Position numbers and translations under genes: made by a program. From Catenibacterium mitsuoka_A (GTDB lineage Bacteria; Bacillota_I; Bacilli_A; Erysipelotrichales; Coprobacillaceae): a DNA stretch of 10,717 nucleotides. The notes under the pieces were generated by a model that did not search any database, had not been told where the DNA came from, and worked only from the letters and a program-made list of their open reading frames with translations. This document shows positions 1 to 5,967 of the stretch, piece after piece (within the stretch, counting starts at the first letter, position 1; each line of letters begins with the position of its first letter). The stretch lies in assembly GCF_964259225.1 (NCBI RefSeq), contig NZ_CAXVKN010000073.1. One strand, written 5' to 3'.

Positions 1-2
1 AG

Positions 3-41
3 CTTCATGAACGCCGTTTAATCGGTGCTTATGAAATTTAA
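3..41 (+). CDS. 3' end of a truncated upstream gene
   Basis: An open frame enters from the left edge and ends at TAA 39-41. It encodes the 12-residue tail LHERRLIGAYEI. The tail has a plausible charged, coding-like composition, but it is far too short to assign a family. It is read as a gene end because the frame is open from the first base. It could also be chance. Confidence 0.3.
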   Translation, partial: LHERRLIGAYEI

Positions 42-54
42 TTTTCACTAACCT

Positions 55-168
55 GTGGTTTGTGGGTATTCAAATAAAACATTTATTGATTCAATTGCTC
101 CAAAAAGTTTTAATTATTATGATTACGATGAGGAAGAAGAAATGCAAAATGTTAGAAATAATTGGTAA
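55..168 (+). other. short open stretch, possible gene remnant
   Basis: A 37-codon open frame runs from GTG 55 to TAA 166-168. It encodes an acidic, Tyr-rich segment (NYYDYDEEEEMQ near its end). A stop at 49-51 blocks upstream extension, and no ribosome binding site precedes the GTG. The composition looks protein-like, so this may be the end of a decayed gene. It is not claimed as an expressed gene and no family is recognised. Confidence 0.2.
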
Positions 169-176
169 TACAATAG

Positions 177-182
177 TATACT
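177..182 (+). promoter_or_regulatory. candidate -10 element for the 204-1109 genes
   Basis: TATACT lies 22 bases before the ATG at 204, just upstream of a strong ribosome binding site. No good -35 is seen at 17 bases. A weak TTAGAA lies at 152-157, with a spacer of 19. It is plausible as the start of transcription for the 52-residue gene and the DUF4417-like gene, but unproven. Confidence 0.3.
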
Positions 183-203
183 GGCTTGAAGGAGGTGGTG
201 CTT

Positions 204-362
204 ATGAGCATAAAAAAATCACAAAGCTATTTGGTAGATAGTCTTTGTGATCAATTGAGTGTATGGTTAAATACACAATTAATTAGCAAAGTTATATTAT
301 CATACACTCATAAAAATGTAAATGCCTGGACGGCAAACAAAATCAAAAGAAATGAGGTATGA
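204..362 (+). CDS. small hypothetical protein, 52 aa
   Basis: The gene runs from ATG 204 to TGA 360-362 and encodes 52 residues beginning MSIKKSQSYLVDSL. The start is well supported by an excellent Shine-Dalgarno sequence (AAGGAGGTG, 189-197) about six bases upstream. The product is basic at both ends with a hydrophobic middle (WLNTQLISKVILSY), and contains one Cys and two Trp. There is no signal peptide or recognised domain. Its stop lies three bases before the ATG of the DUF4417-like gene, so the two are almost certainly co-translated. Small partners of this kind beside DUF4417 genes would fit a mobile-element setting, but the function is unknown. It is probably real because of the ribosome binding site and the tight spacing. 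Confidence 0.6.
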   Translation: MSIKKSQSYLVDSLCDQLSVWLNTQLISKVILSYTHKNVNAWTANKIKRNEV

Positions 363-365
363 TAA

Positions 366-1109
366 ATGAGATTTAAACAAGATTTAATGAAAAAGTTAAA
401 TTTAAATATTTTAGATTTAACTAATCAAACCGTAACGGAGGGCTTATTAGATCTTCCTGTACTGTATTGTGATATTCATGAATATCCTGACTATATTGCG
501 CTTTATAGTCAACCTAGTGATTATCACAAGACAATGAATACAGCAGTATCGTTTTATGATTATGATAACAAATTTGATGGTCCTAAGGGGCTATATCAAG
601 CAATTTATTATAACGATGTGAAACGATTAAATGAATTTAAGGATAGATTTAAAGATGTAAAATATTTTATATCACCAGATTATTCTGTTTGTGGTGATGT
701 TCATAACTATCGCAATTATCATCGATTAGGCAGGGCTAGAGAAGTAGCAATCTGGTTAACAACAGAATGTAATGCAATGACTATTCCTAATATATCATAT
801 GCAAATGAGCGTGATTTGATTTATATTACAGATGGTTTAAAGAATGTTTCGATTGTTGCATTTAGTACAAAAGGTAAAATTAATGATAAAATCGACTATG
901 ATCTATTAACAAAAGCTGTTAAAAAAGTAGTTGATGATTTACCAAAACTAAAAGCAATCATAGTATACGACGTTACTGTTAACAATAAACAATCAAATCT
1001 AATATTCTCTTATGCTAAATCAAAAGGAATTAATGTGATTATTCCTAATAATATGCTTAAGAACAGAAATATTATTTGTAGCCAACAAAACACAAATGAA
1101 TACGCATGA
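366..1109 (+). CDS. DUF4417-like protein
   Basis: The product has 247 residues, with its start at ATG 366 preceded by GAGG (354-357). It resembles the DUF4417 family of phage and mobile-element proteins of unknown function. The family-like core is at about residues 100-170: a strand ending SPDYSV, an N-Y-R segment followed by a helix, then an IPN-x-SYA stretch and a VSIVAFSTKG strand. In the full family the loop after PDxS and the aromatic residues are typical. A second alpha/beta part follows (KAIIVYDVTV, GINVIIPNN). There is no signal peptide or membrane segment, so it is probably cytosolic. It forms an operon with the 52-residue gene upstream. Its last 14 bases overlap the start of the toxin-like gene in another frame. 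The family call comes from memory of the pattern; the biochemical role is unknown. Confidence 0.65.
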   Translation: MRFKQDLMKKLNLNILDLTNQTVTEGLLDLPVLYCDIHEYPDYIALYSQPSDYHKTMNTAVSFYDYDNKFDGPKGLYQAIYYNDVKRLNEFKDRFKDVKYFISPDYSVCGDVHNYRNYHRLGRAREVAIWLTTECNAMTIPNISYANERDLIYITDGLKNVSIVAFSTKGKINDKIDYDLLTKAVKKVVDDLPKLKAIIVYDVTVNNKQSNLIFSYAKSKGINVIIPNNMLKNRNIICSQQNTNEYA

Positions 1110-1503
1110 TTCTGGTTTAGCACATGGTACAAGTGGTTCTCCACAAACTACCATTGACAACAGTGCTTTAGAACAAAAAGTTAATGAATTAAAAGTAACT
1201 CCTAAATATGTACCTACAAAAAAACATGATGTAGGTGGATTTGGTTCTCCTAATCCTGTTAAGACACAAAAAGAAGGTCAAAAACTTCTTGACACAGGAT
1301 ACAAAGATGGAAAACAAATATATAATATTACTGATAATGGTGATATTGTGAAATTTCAACCTGATAATACTCCCAATAATGGATACCATTGTTATGGCGT
1401 TTCTACTTTTAGAGATATTCCAACTAGTATACTAAAAAAGATGTTGAATGATAATAAAATTACTTATTCAGAATATAAGAAAATAATGAAAGGAAAGAGA
1501 TAA
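1096..1503 (+). CDS. orphan polymorphic-toxin C-terminal domain
   Basis: The product has 135 residues. Residues 1-35 form a low-complexity Gly/Ser/Thr linker (SGLAHGTSGSP). From about residue 36 it resembles the C-terminal toxin modules at the ends of large polymorphic toxins of Gram-positive bacteria. It shows a KKH stretch (42-44), GGFGSPNP (47-54), a GKQIYNI strand, FQPDN (87-91), a Gly-Tyr-His-x-Tyr motif (97-101) and a C-terminal helix pair ending KITYSEYKKIMKGK. His44 and His98 are candidate active-site residues. The module type is usually a nuclease, but this one is not assigned. No secretion or trafficking domain is present, so it is an orphan cassette. No good ribosome binding site precedes ATG 1096, so translation may depend on coupling to the overlapping DUF4417-like gene. 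The probable immunity gene starts one base after its stop. Confidence 0.6.
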   Translation: MNTHDSGLAHGTSGSPQTTIDNSALEQKVNELKVTPKYVPTKKHDVGGFGSPNPVKTQKEGQKLLDTGYKDGKQIYNITDNGDIVKFQPDNTPNNGYHCYGVSTFRDIPTSILKKMLNDNKITYSEYKKIMKGKR

Positions 1504-1504
1504 A

Positions 1505-2047
1505 ATGTTATTTGGAAATAAGAATGAATTTGCAATTGAATTAGAAAATGTTGATACAACAGAAAGATATATGTTGATGAAATTATATATTCAAAATGTA
1601 AATATATTAGAATATTCATTTGATGGTAAAGTATATTCATTGACGGGTAACATTGATGAACTGATTTTATATCTAGATGAGACAATCAATCCAACACTAA
1701 TGGAAATACCTTTCCCATTTAACGTGAAAGGTGATTCTGCAATTGAATTGGATATTAATGCAAGAGATTATGATTCTAACAATGAGGATGAGTTTGATGC
1801 ATATTATACACAATTGAATGATTGGGCATTTAGTCACTCTTGGACGCATGCTAGGGATGGTTTGTACATTCCTGATGTTATGTATAGAAAAATCAACGAT
1901 ACAATGGAAATATCTTGGTGTGGGGTAGGTATTTATGATGGAGTAGAGTTTTCTTCTCCTAAAGGCAGTTATCTGATTAATTTTAATCTTTATTGTTCAA
2001 TAATAAACAAAGTTACGAAATATTATAAAGAAAATTGGCTTAAGTAA
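1505..2047 (+). CDS. probable immunity protein for the toxin-like gene
   Basis: The product has 180 residues, with its start at ATG 1505, one base after the toxin-like stop. A purine-rich ribosome binding site (AAAGGAAAGAG, about 1490-1500) lies within the end of the toxin-like gene. The protein is acidic. It begins MLFGNKNEFAIELEN, similar in feel to the Imm42-like immunity group. The C-terminal half has aromatic motifs (WAFSHSWTHARDG, about 107-119; MEISWCGVG) followed by an amphipathic final segment. It lacks a signal peptide and transmembrane helices, as expected of a cytosolic toxin-neutralising partner. The immunity role is inferred mainly from position directly behind a toxin module and from the one-base spacing. 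The exact immunity family is uncertain. The transcript ends at the terminator at 2087-2119. Confidence 0.55.
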   Translation: MLFGNKNEFAIELENVDTTERYMLMKLYIQNVNILEYSFDGKVYSLTGNIDELILYLDETINPTLMEIPFPFNVKGDSAIELDINARDYDSNNEDEFDAYYTQLNDWAFSHSWTHARDGLYIPDVMYRKINDTMEISWCGVGIYDGVEFSSPKGSYLINFNLYCSIINKVTKYYKENWLK

Positions 2048-2086
2048 TATTGGGTAAATAGATGATTAACATGAAGTCAAAATGTT

Positions 2087-2119
2087 AAGAACAGCTCGGA
2101 TATGAGTTGTTCTTTTTTT
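2087..2119 (+). terminator. intrinsic terminator after the toxin/immunity pair
   Basis: An 11-bp stem (arms 2087-2097 and 2104-2114, with one G-T pair) has a six-base loop and runs into seven T residues (2113-2119). It separates the accessory cluster from the restriction-modification operon. It also shows that an ATG at 2102, which is open in frame with hsdM, cannot be the real hsdM start because it sits in the hairpin loop. Confidence 0.85.
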
Positions 2120-2133
2120 AGTGGAGTGAACTA

Positions 2134-2142
2134 TGTTATAAT
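2134..2142 (+). promoter_or_regulatory. extended -10 promoter of hsdM-hsdS
   Basis: TGTTATAAT is a perfect TATAAT hexamer (2137-2142) with the extended TGn element. It lies directly after the terminator and 22 bases before the hsdM ATG. The expected -35 position overlaps the terminator T-run and is a poor match, consistent with an extended -10 promoter. It probably drives hsdM, hsdS1 and perhaps the recombinase. Confidence 0.7.
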
Positions 2143-2164
2143 GTCAAAAGATATGGAGGTCATT

Positions 2165-3625
2165 ATGTTAACAGGAGAATTAAAGAATAAGGTAGATAAG
2201 ATATGGGAGTCGTTCTGGACAGGAGGAATTACTAACCCATTAGATGTCATTGAACAATTCACTTATCTTATGTTTATGAAACAATTAGATGAAGTAGAAA
2301 CAAAGAATGAAGCAGATGCTGAACTATTTGGGATGGAATATGAAGGTTTATTCCCTAAAGATAAACCATATTTGAGATGGCATCATTTTAAAGATATTGG
2401 TAGTGCAGATAAGATGTATCAAATTATGAATGATGAATTATTCCCATTCATTAAGAATTTGAAGGGTGATGGTGAATCTTCATATGCAAGATTTATGAGA
2501 GATGCAATCTTTAAGATTCCTACACCTAACTTGCTACAGAAAGTAGTTACAGGAATAGATGGTCTCAATACAGAAGAAACAGATATAAAAGGGGACTTAT
2601 ATGAACATCTATTAAAGAAACTTGCAAAATCTGGTACAAATGGACAGTTTAGAACACCTAGACATATTATTGATATGATGGTAAATCTTGTAAAACCTGT
2701 ACCTACAGATACAATATGTGATCCTGCAATGGGTACTGCAGGGTTCCTTATTGGTGCTGAAAAATACTTAAGAGATAAACATGAAGAACTATTTTTAGAT
2801 GATAAACTTAAAGAACATTTTAATAATAAGATGTTTAATGGTTTTGATATGGATTCTACAATGCTTAGAATTGGGGCTATGAACCTTATTACTCATAATG
2901 TAGATAATCCACAAATAGAATATAGAGACAGCCTTTCACAGCAGAATATTGATGAGAATAAGTACTCTTTAATACTCGCAAATCCGCCATTCAAGGGGTC
3001 ATTAGACTATGAGGTAGTCGCAGAAAACTTATTGTCTGTTTGTAAGACTAAGAAAACAGAATTACTCTTTATTGCGTTATTCTTACGTTCATTACAGGTA
3101 GGTGGTAGATGTGCATGTATTGTACCTGATGGTGTATTATTTGGTTCTAGTAAAGCACATAAGAGTATTAGAAAAGAACTAGTAGAGAATAACCAGTTAC
3201 ATGCAGTTATTTCTATGCCTAGTGGTGTATTTAAACCTTATGCAGGTGTATCTACAGCTATATTAGTATTTACTAAGACTACTACGGGTGGTACTGATAA
3301 TGTTTGGTTCTATGATATGAAAGCTGATGGTCTTTCATTAGATGATAAGCGTTCACCAGTAGAAGAGAATGATATTCCAGATATTATTCATAGATATGAA
3401 CATTTAGATGAAGAGAAGGATAGAAAGAGAACAGAACAGAGTTTCTTTGTACCTAAAGAAGAGATTGCAGAGAATGATTATGATCTTTCTATTAATAAAT
3501 ATAAAGAGATTGTTTATGAGAAGGTTGAGTATCGTCCTACTCATGAGATATTAGGTGATATTGAAGCACTTAATAAAGAAATAGAAGAGAGTATTGAGGA
3601 ATTAAAGTCTTTATTGAAGGACTAG
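2165..3625 (+). CDS. hsdM: type I restriction-modification DNA methyltransferase subunit HsdM
   Basis: The product has 486 residues. It is the modification subunit: with HsdS it transfers a methyl group from S-adenosylmethionine to adenine N6 in the bipartite target, and with HsdR it forms the restriction complex. Residues 1 to about 130 form the HsdM N-terminal helical domain (KIWESFWTGGITNP, then FTYLMFMKQLDE). The methyltransferase domain follows, with SAM motif I DPAMGTAGFL (186-195) and catalytic motif IV NPPF (273-276), both intact. Length is normal for the family. The start is ATG 2165 because GGAGGT (2155-2160) lies just upstream. An earlier in-frame ATG at 2102 lies in a terminator hairpin. 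The stop is 13 bases before the hsdS1 GTG, so the two form an operon. Assignment is secure. Confidence 0.95.
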   Translation: MLTGELKNKVDKIWESFWTGGITNPLDVIEQFTYLMFMKQLDEVETKNEADAELFGMEYEGLFPKDKPYLRWHHFKDIGSADKMYQIMNDELFPFIKNLKGDGESSYARFMRDAIFKIPTPNLLQKVVTGIDGLNTEETDIKGDLYEHLLKKLAKSGTNGQFRTPRHIIDMMVNLVKPVPTDTICDPAMGTAGFLIGAEKYLRDKHEELFLDDKLKEHFNNKMFNGFDMDSTMLRIGAMNLITHNVDNPQIEYRDSLSQQNIDENKYSLILANPPFKGSLDYEVVAENLLSVCKTKKTELLFIALFLRSLQVGGRCACIVPDGVLFGSSKAHKSIRKELVENNQLHAVISMPSGVFKPYAGVSTAILVFTKTTTGGTDNVWFYDMKADGLSLDDKRSPVEENDIPDIIHRYEHLDEEKDRKRTEQSFFVPKEEIAENDYDLSINKYKEIVYEKVEYRPTHEILGDIEALNKEIEESIEELKSLLKD

Positions 3626-3638
3626 AAAGGAGTTAAAT

Positions 3639-4829
3639 GTGGGTGATAAATCTGCATTTGTAGGGGGTATGAAACTAAAAATTAGTGAGCTTGGGAAAGT
3701 TATTACTGGGAATACCCCAAGTAAAAAAATAAAAGAGTTCTGGGATAAAGATGATGTAGGGTTTGTGAAGCCTGATATTATTTCAGATGAACATATTGTA
3801 AAAATTAAAAGTGAAGATTGTAATGAGTTTATTTCGAATGCGGCTATTAGTAAAGCTAGAATTGTTCCAAAGAATAGCATATTTGTAACATGTATAGGTA
3901 ATATTGGAAAAATAGGAGTTGCCACTGAGAATTTGGCCTTTAATCAACAGATAAATGCCATCATACCAAATGAAAATGTAAATTTAGATTACTTATGCTA
4001 TGCTATTTTTGCAAATAAAACTAGACTTCAAGATATTGCAAATGCGCCAATTGTACCATTGTTAAATAAAAGTCAATTCAGTGAATTTGAATTAGAGTTT
4101 GATATGGACATAAATACTCAAACAAGAATAGTTCATGAATTAAATACTGTTTCTAATATAATCTTAAAGTATAAACAAGAATTACTATTGCTGGATGAAT
4201 TAGTTAGAGCCCGATTTGTGGAGATGTTTGGTACGATTAGAGAAAATTCACATAACTATCCAAGAGTAACACTAAAAGAAGTTTGCCATAAGATTACAGA
4301 TGGGAAACATGGAGGATGTAAGCAAGAAGATAATTCCGGTTATTATTATGTTGGAGCCCGTGAAATCTATGATGGAAAGATTCATTATGATACCGCTCCG
4401 CAAATCACATATGATGATTTTTCAAAAGATTATCGCCGTTGTAACCTTGAGAAAGGTGATATGGTTATTGTTAATACAGGTGCAACCATTGGGAAATCTG
4501 CTATTGCTTCAAGCCATTTAACGGAAAAAACATTATTGCAAAAGAGTGTGGCATTGATTAAAGTAAATTCTGATATAATTATTGCGGAATTTTTGAGATA
4601 TTGTTATATGGTAAATCCATCAATGTATATGGTCAAAAGTGCTTCAGCTCAACCAAATTTGCTGCTTTCTAAAATGAATTCGACGATTGTGTATCTGCCA
4701 CCTATTGATCTTCAACGACAGTTTGCATCATTTGTAGAAGAAATCGATAAATCAAGGTCTCGAATACAGAAGTCATTAGAAGCTTCACAAGAACTATTTG
4801 ATAGCTTAATGCAAGAGTATTTTGGTTAA
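3639..4829 (+). CDS. hsdS: type I specificity subunit HsdS1, full length
   Basis: The product has 396 residues and is the target-recognition subunit placed right behind hsdM. The layout is TRD1 (about 11-165), a central helix ending LLDELVRARFVEMFG (about 184-198), TRD2 (about 205-355), then a C-terminal helix from QFASFVEEIDKSR (361-373) to the end. TRD1 has the usual ITGNTPSK opening. TRD2 has ITDGKHGG, then NTGATIG and, near its end, a Q-P-N-L segment. Start choice is ambiguous. GTG 3639 has a well-placed GGAG (3629-3632, six bases). ATG 3669 gives the more usual MKLKISELGKV start but has only G-rich sequence touching it. Three segments are shared with hsdS2 downstream: 16 bp at the 5' end, 32 bp centrally and 39 bp near the end. 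This is the copy with a complete tail and good translation signals, so it is probably the expressed allele. Confidence 0.92.
   Translation: MGDKSAFVGGMKLKISELGKVITGNTPSKKIKEFWDKDDVGFVKPDIISDEHIVKIKSEDCNEFISNAAISKARIVPKNSIFVTCIGNIGKIGVATENLAFNQQINAIIPNENVNLDYLCYAIFANKTRLQDIANAPIVPLLNKSQFSEFELEFDMDINTQTRIVHELNTVSNIILKYKQELLLLDELVRARFVEMFGTIRENSHNYPRVTLKEVCHKITDGKHGGCKQEDNSGYYYVGAREIYDGKIHYDTAPQITYDDFSKDYRRCNLEKGDMVIVNTGATIGKSAIASSHLTEKTLLQKSVALIKVNSDIIIAEFLRYCYMVNPSMYMVKSASAQPNLLLSKMNSTIVYLPPIDLQRQFASFVEEIDKSRSRIQKSLEASQELFDSLMQEYFG
3648..3663 (+). repeat. 5' direct repeat of hsdS1
   Basis: A 16-base exact match to 5945-5960 (AAATCTGCATTTGTAG) lies at the very 5' end of hsdS1. In the GTG 3639 frame it encodes KSAFV. 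Flanking sequence is unrelated, which marks it as a discrete exchange site rather than gene homology. It is a candidate recombination site for the recombinase at 4890-5885. Confidence 0.65.
4200..4231 (+). repeat. central direct repeat of hsdS1
   Basis: A 32-base exact match to 6433-6464 encodes LVRARFVEMFG, the junction between TRD1 and TRD2. With three mismatches the similarity extends about 12 bases further upstream (LLDE). The two copies are in the same orientation and reading frame (offset 2233), so exchange here would swap TRDs in frame. Confidence 0.8.
4719..4757 (+). repeat. C-terminal direct repeat of hsdS1
   Basis: A 39-base segment matches 6874-6912 with two mismatches and encodes QFASFV-EIDKSR. 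Both copies are in the same frame and orientation. Beyond it, hsdS1 continues into a normal helical tail whereas hsdS2 diverges completely. Confidence 0.8.
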
Positions 4830-4835
4830 TATAAT
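4830..4835 (+). promoter_or_regulatory. weak candidate -10 element before the recombinase
   Basis: TATAAT lies just past the hsdS1 stop and 55 bases before the recombinase ATG. No fitting -35 or extended element is seen. No terminator hairpin lies between hsdS1 and the recombinase, so read-through from the hsdM promoter is equally possible. Confidence 0.25.
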
Positions 4836-4889
4836 TGAATAAATTTGTTTAATAGGGTGTAGATGATGTTGGTAACGGAGGTTATCAAC

Positions 4890-5885
4890 ATGAAAGAAAC
4901 TATTATTAAAGAAATTGAACAGAAATTGTTACGTTATCTAGATAATGCACAGATGGAAATGTTACATAGAACATTAAAGTCTTGTCTGGATAACGTAACT
5001 TTTATTATGCAAGAAGATAGTATTCAGGATATTTTTGAATATTCTAATATGGAACTCATAGATAAGTTTATTGCATCTAAAGAGATAGAAGGATGTTCAA
5101 AAAGAACAACACAATACTATAAGTCTACTTTAGTAATGTTGGAGAATAGAACAGATATACATTTCACACATATGACTACCGATCATTTAAGAACATATCT
5201 CACTGATTATCAGAAGATAAACAATTGTTCTAAGGTGAGTATTGATAATATTAGAAGAAATCTAAGTAGTTTCTTCTCTTGGCTAGAAGAAGAAAACTAT
5301 ATTCTTAAGAGTCCTATGAAGAGGATTCACAAGATAAAAACAGATAAAGTGATTAAAGAAACTTTATCTGATGAATCTTTGGAGTGTTTAAGAGATAGTT
5401 GTGATAATTTAAGAGACTTGGCTATTATTGATTTGTTAGCTTCTACAGGTATGAGGGTAGGGGAACTAGTAAACATCAATATAGAAGATATAGATTTTGA
5501 GAATAGAGAATGTGTTGTGTTTGGTAAGGGTAATAAAGAAAGGCCTGTATACTTTGATGCAAGAACAAAAATACACTTAAAGAATTATCTAAAGAGCCGA
5601 ACAGATGATAATCCAGCATTATTCGTCTCTTTAGATAAACCTTTTAATAGGTTACAGATTAGTGGTGTAGAGATAAGATTAAGGAATTTAGGTAGACGTT
5701 TAGGTATTCATAGAGTACATCCACATAAGTTTAGAAGAACAGTAGCTACTAGAGCTATAGATAAGGGAATGCCTATTGAACAGGTACAGAGTTTATTAGG
5801 TCATTCACAGATAGATACGACTATGCATTATGCAATGGTTAATCAGAATAATGTAAAGGAGTCACATAGAAAGTTTGTGGCTTGA
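4890..5885 (+). CDS. tyrosine site-specific recombinase, XerC/D-like
   Basis: The product has 331 residues. It cuts and rejoins DNA at specific sites through a 3'-phosphotyrosine intermediate. The N-terminal SAM-like DNA-binding domain (about 50-140) contains YYKSTLVMLENRT and IRRNLSSFFSWLEEENYI. The C-terminal catalytic domain (about 155-320) shows all expected residues: Arg189 (TGMRVGEL), Lys213 (GKGNKERP), His279 and Arg282 (HPHKFRR), His305 (LLGHSQIDTT) and Tyr314 (MHYAMV). The start is ATG 4890 because GGAGG (4877-4881) is eight bases upstream. An in-frame ATG at 4863 has no such site. The gene lies between two hsdS genes, as in phase-variable type I loci, so its likely job is to exchange hsdS segments at the shared repeats. 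General Xer chromosome resolution is less likely in this context. The family call is secure and the role is inferred. Confidence 0.93.
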   Translation: MKETIIKEIEQKLLRYLDNAQMEMLHRTLKSCLDNVTFIMQEDSIQDIFEYSNMELIDKFIASKEIEGCSKRTTQYYKSTLVMLENRTDIHFTHMTTDHLRTYLTDYQKINNCSKVSIDNIRRNLSSFFSWLEEENYILKSPMKRIHKIKTDKVIKETLSDESLECLRDSCDNLRDLAIIDLLASTGMRVGELVNINIEDIDFENRECVVFGKGNKERPVYFDARTKIHLKNYLKSRTDDNPALFVSLDKPFNRLQISGVEIRLRNLGRRLGIHRVHPHKFRRTVATRAIDKGMPIEQVQSLLGHSQIDTTMHYAMVNQNNVKESHRKFVA

Positions 5886-5944
5886 TAGAGTGAATAATTG
5901 AGAGGGGAAAGAAGTCTATAAATCCTGATTTCATGGTTAAATGC

Positions 5945-5960
5945 AAATCTGCATTTGTAG
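5945..5960 (+). repeat. 5' direct repeat of hsdS2
   Basis: A 16-base exact copy of 3648-3663. Here it overlaps an imperfect palindrome (AAATGCA 5939-5945 and TGCATTT 5950-5956, four-base gap), the kind of arm pair a tyrosine recombinase may bind. The hsdS1 copy has only the right arm. Confidence 0.6.
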
Positions 5961-5967
5961 AATATCG

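Noticed and set aside
3637..3663. A short leader peptide frame from ATG 3637 to TAG 3661-3663 in front of hsdS1
   Set aside because: It is only eight codons, in another frame, and the same ribosome binding site fits GTG 3639 of hsdS1. It could be real but there is no support beyond position.
5901..5911. Strong ribosome-binding-like AGAGGGGAAAG sequence before hsdS2
   Set aside because: No start codon lies at a working distance, so it is not assigned to hsdS2.
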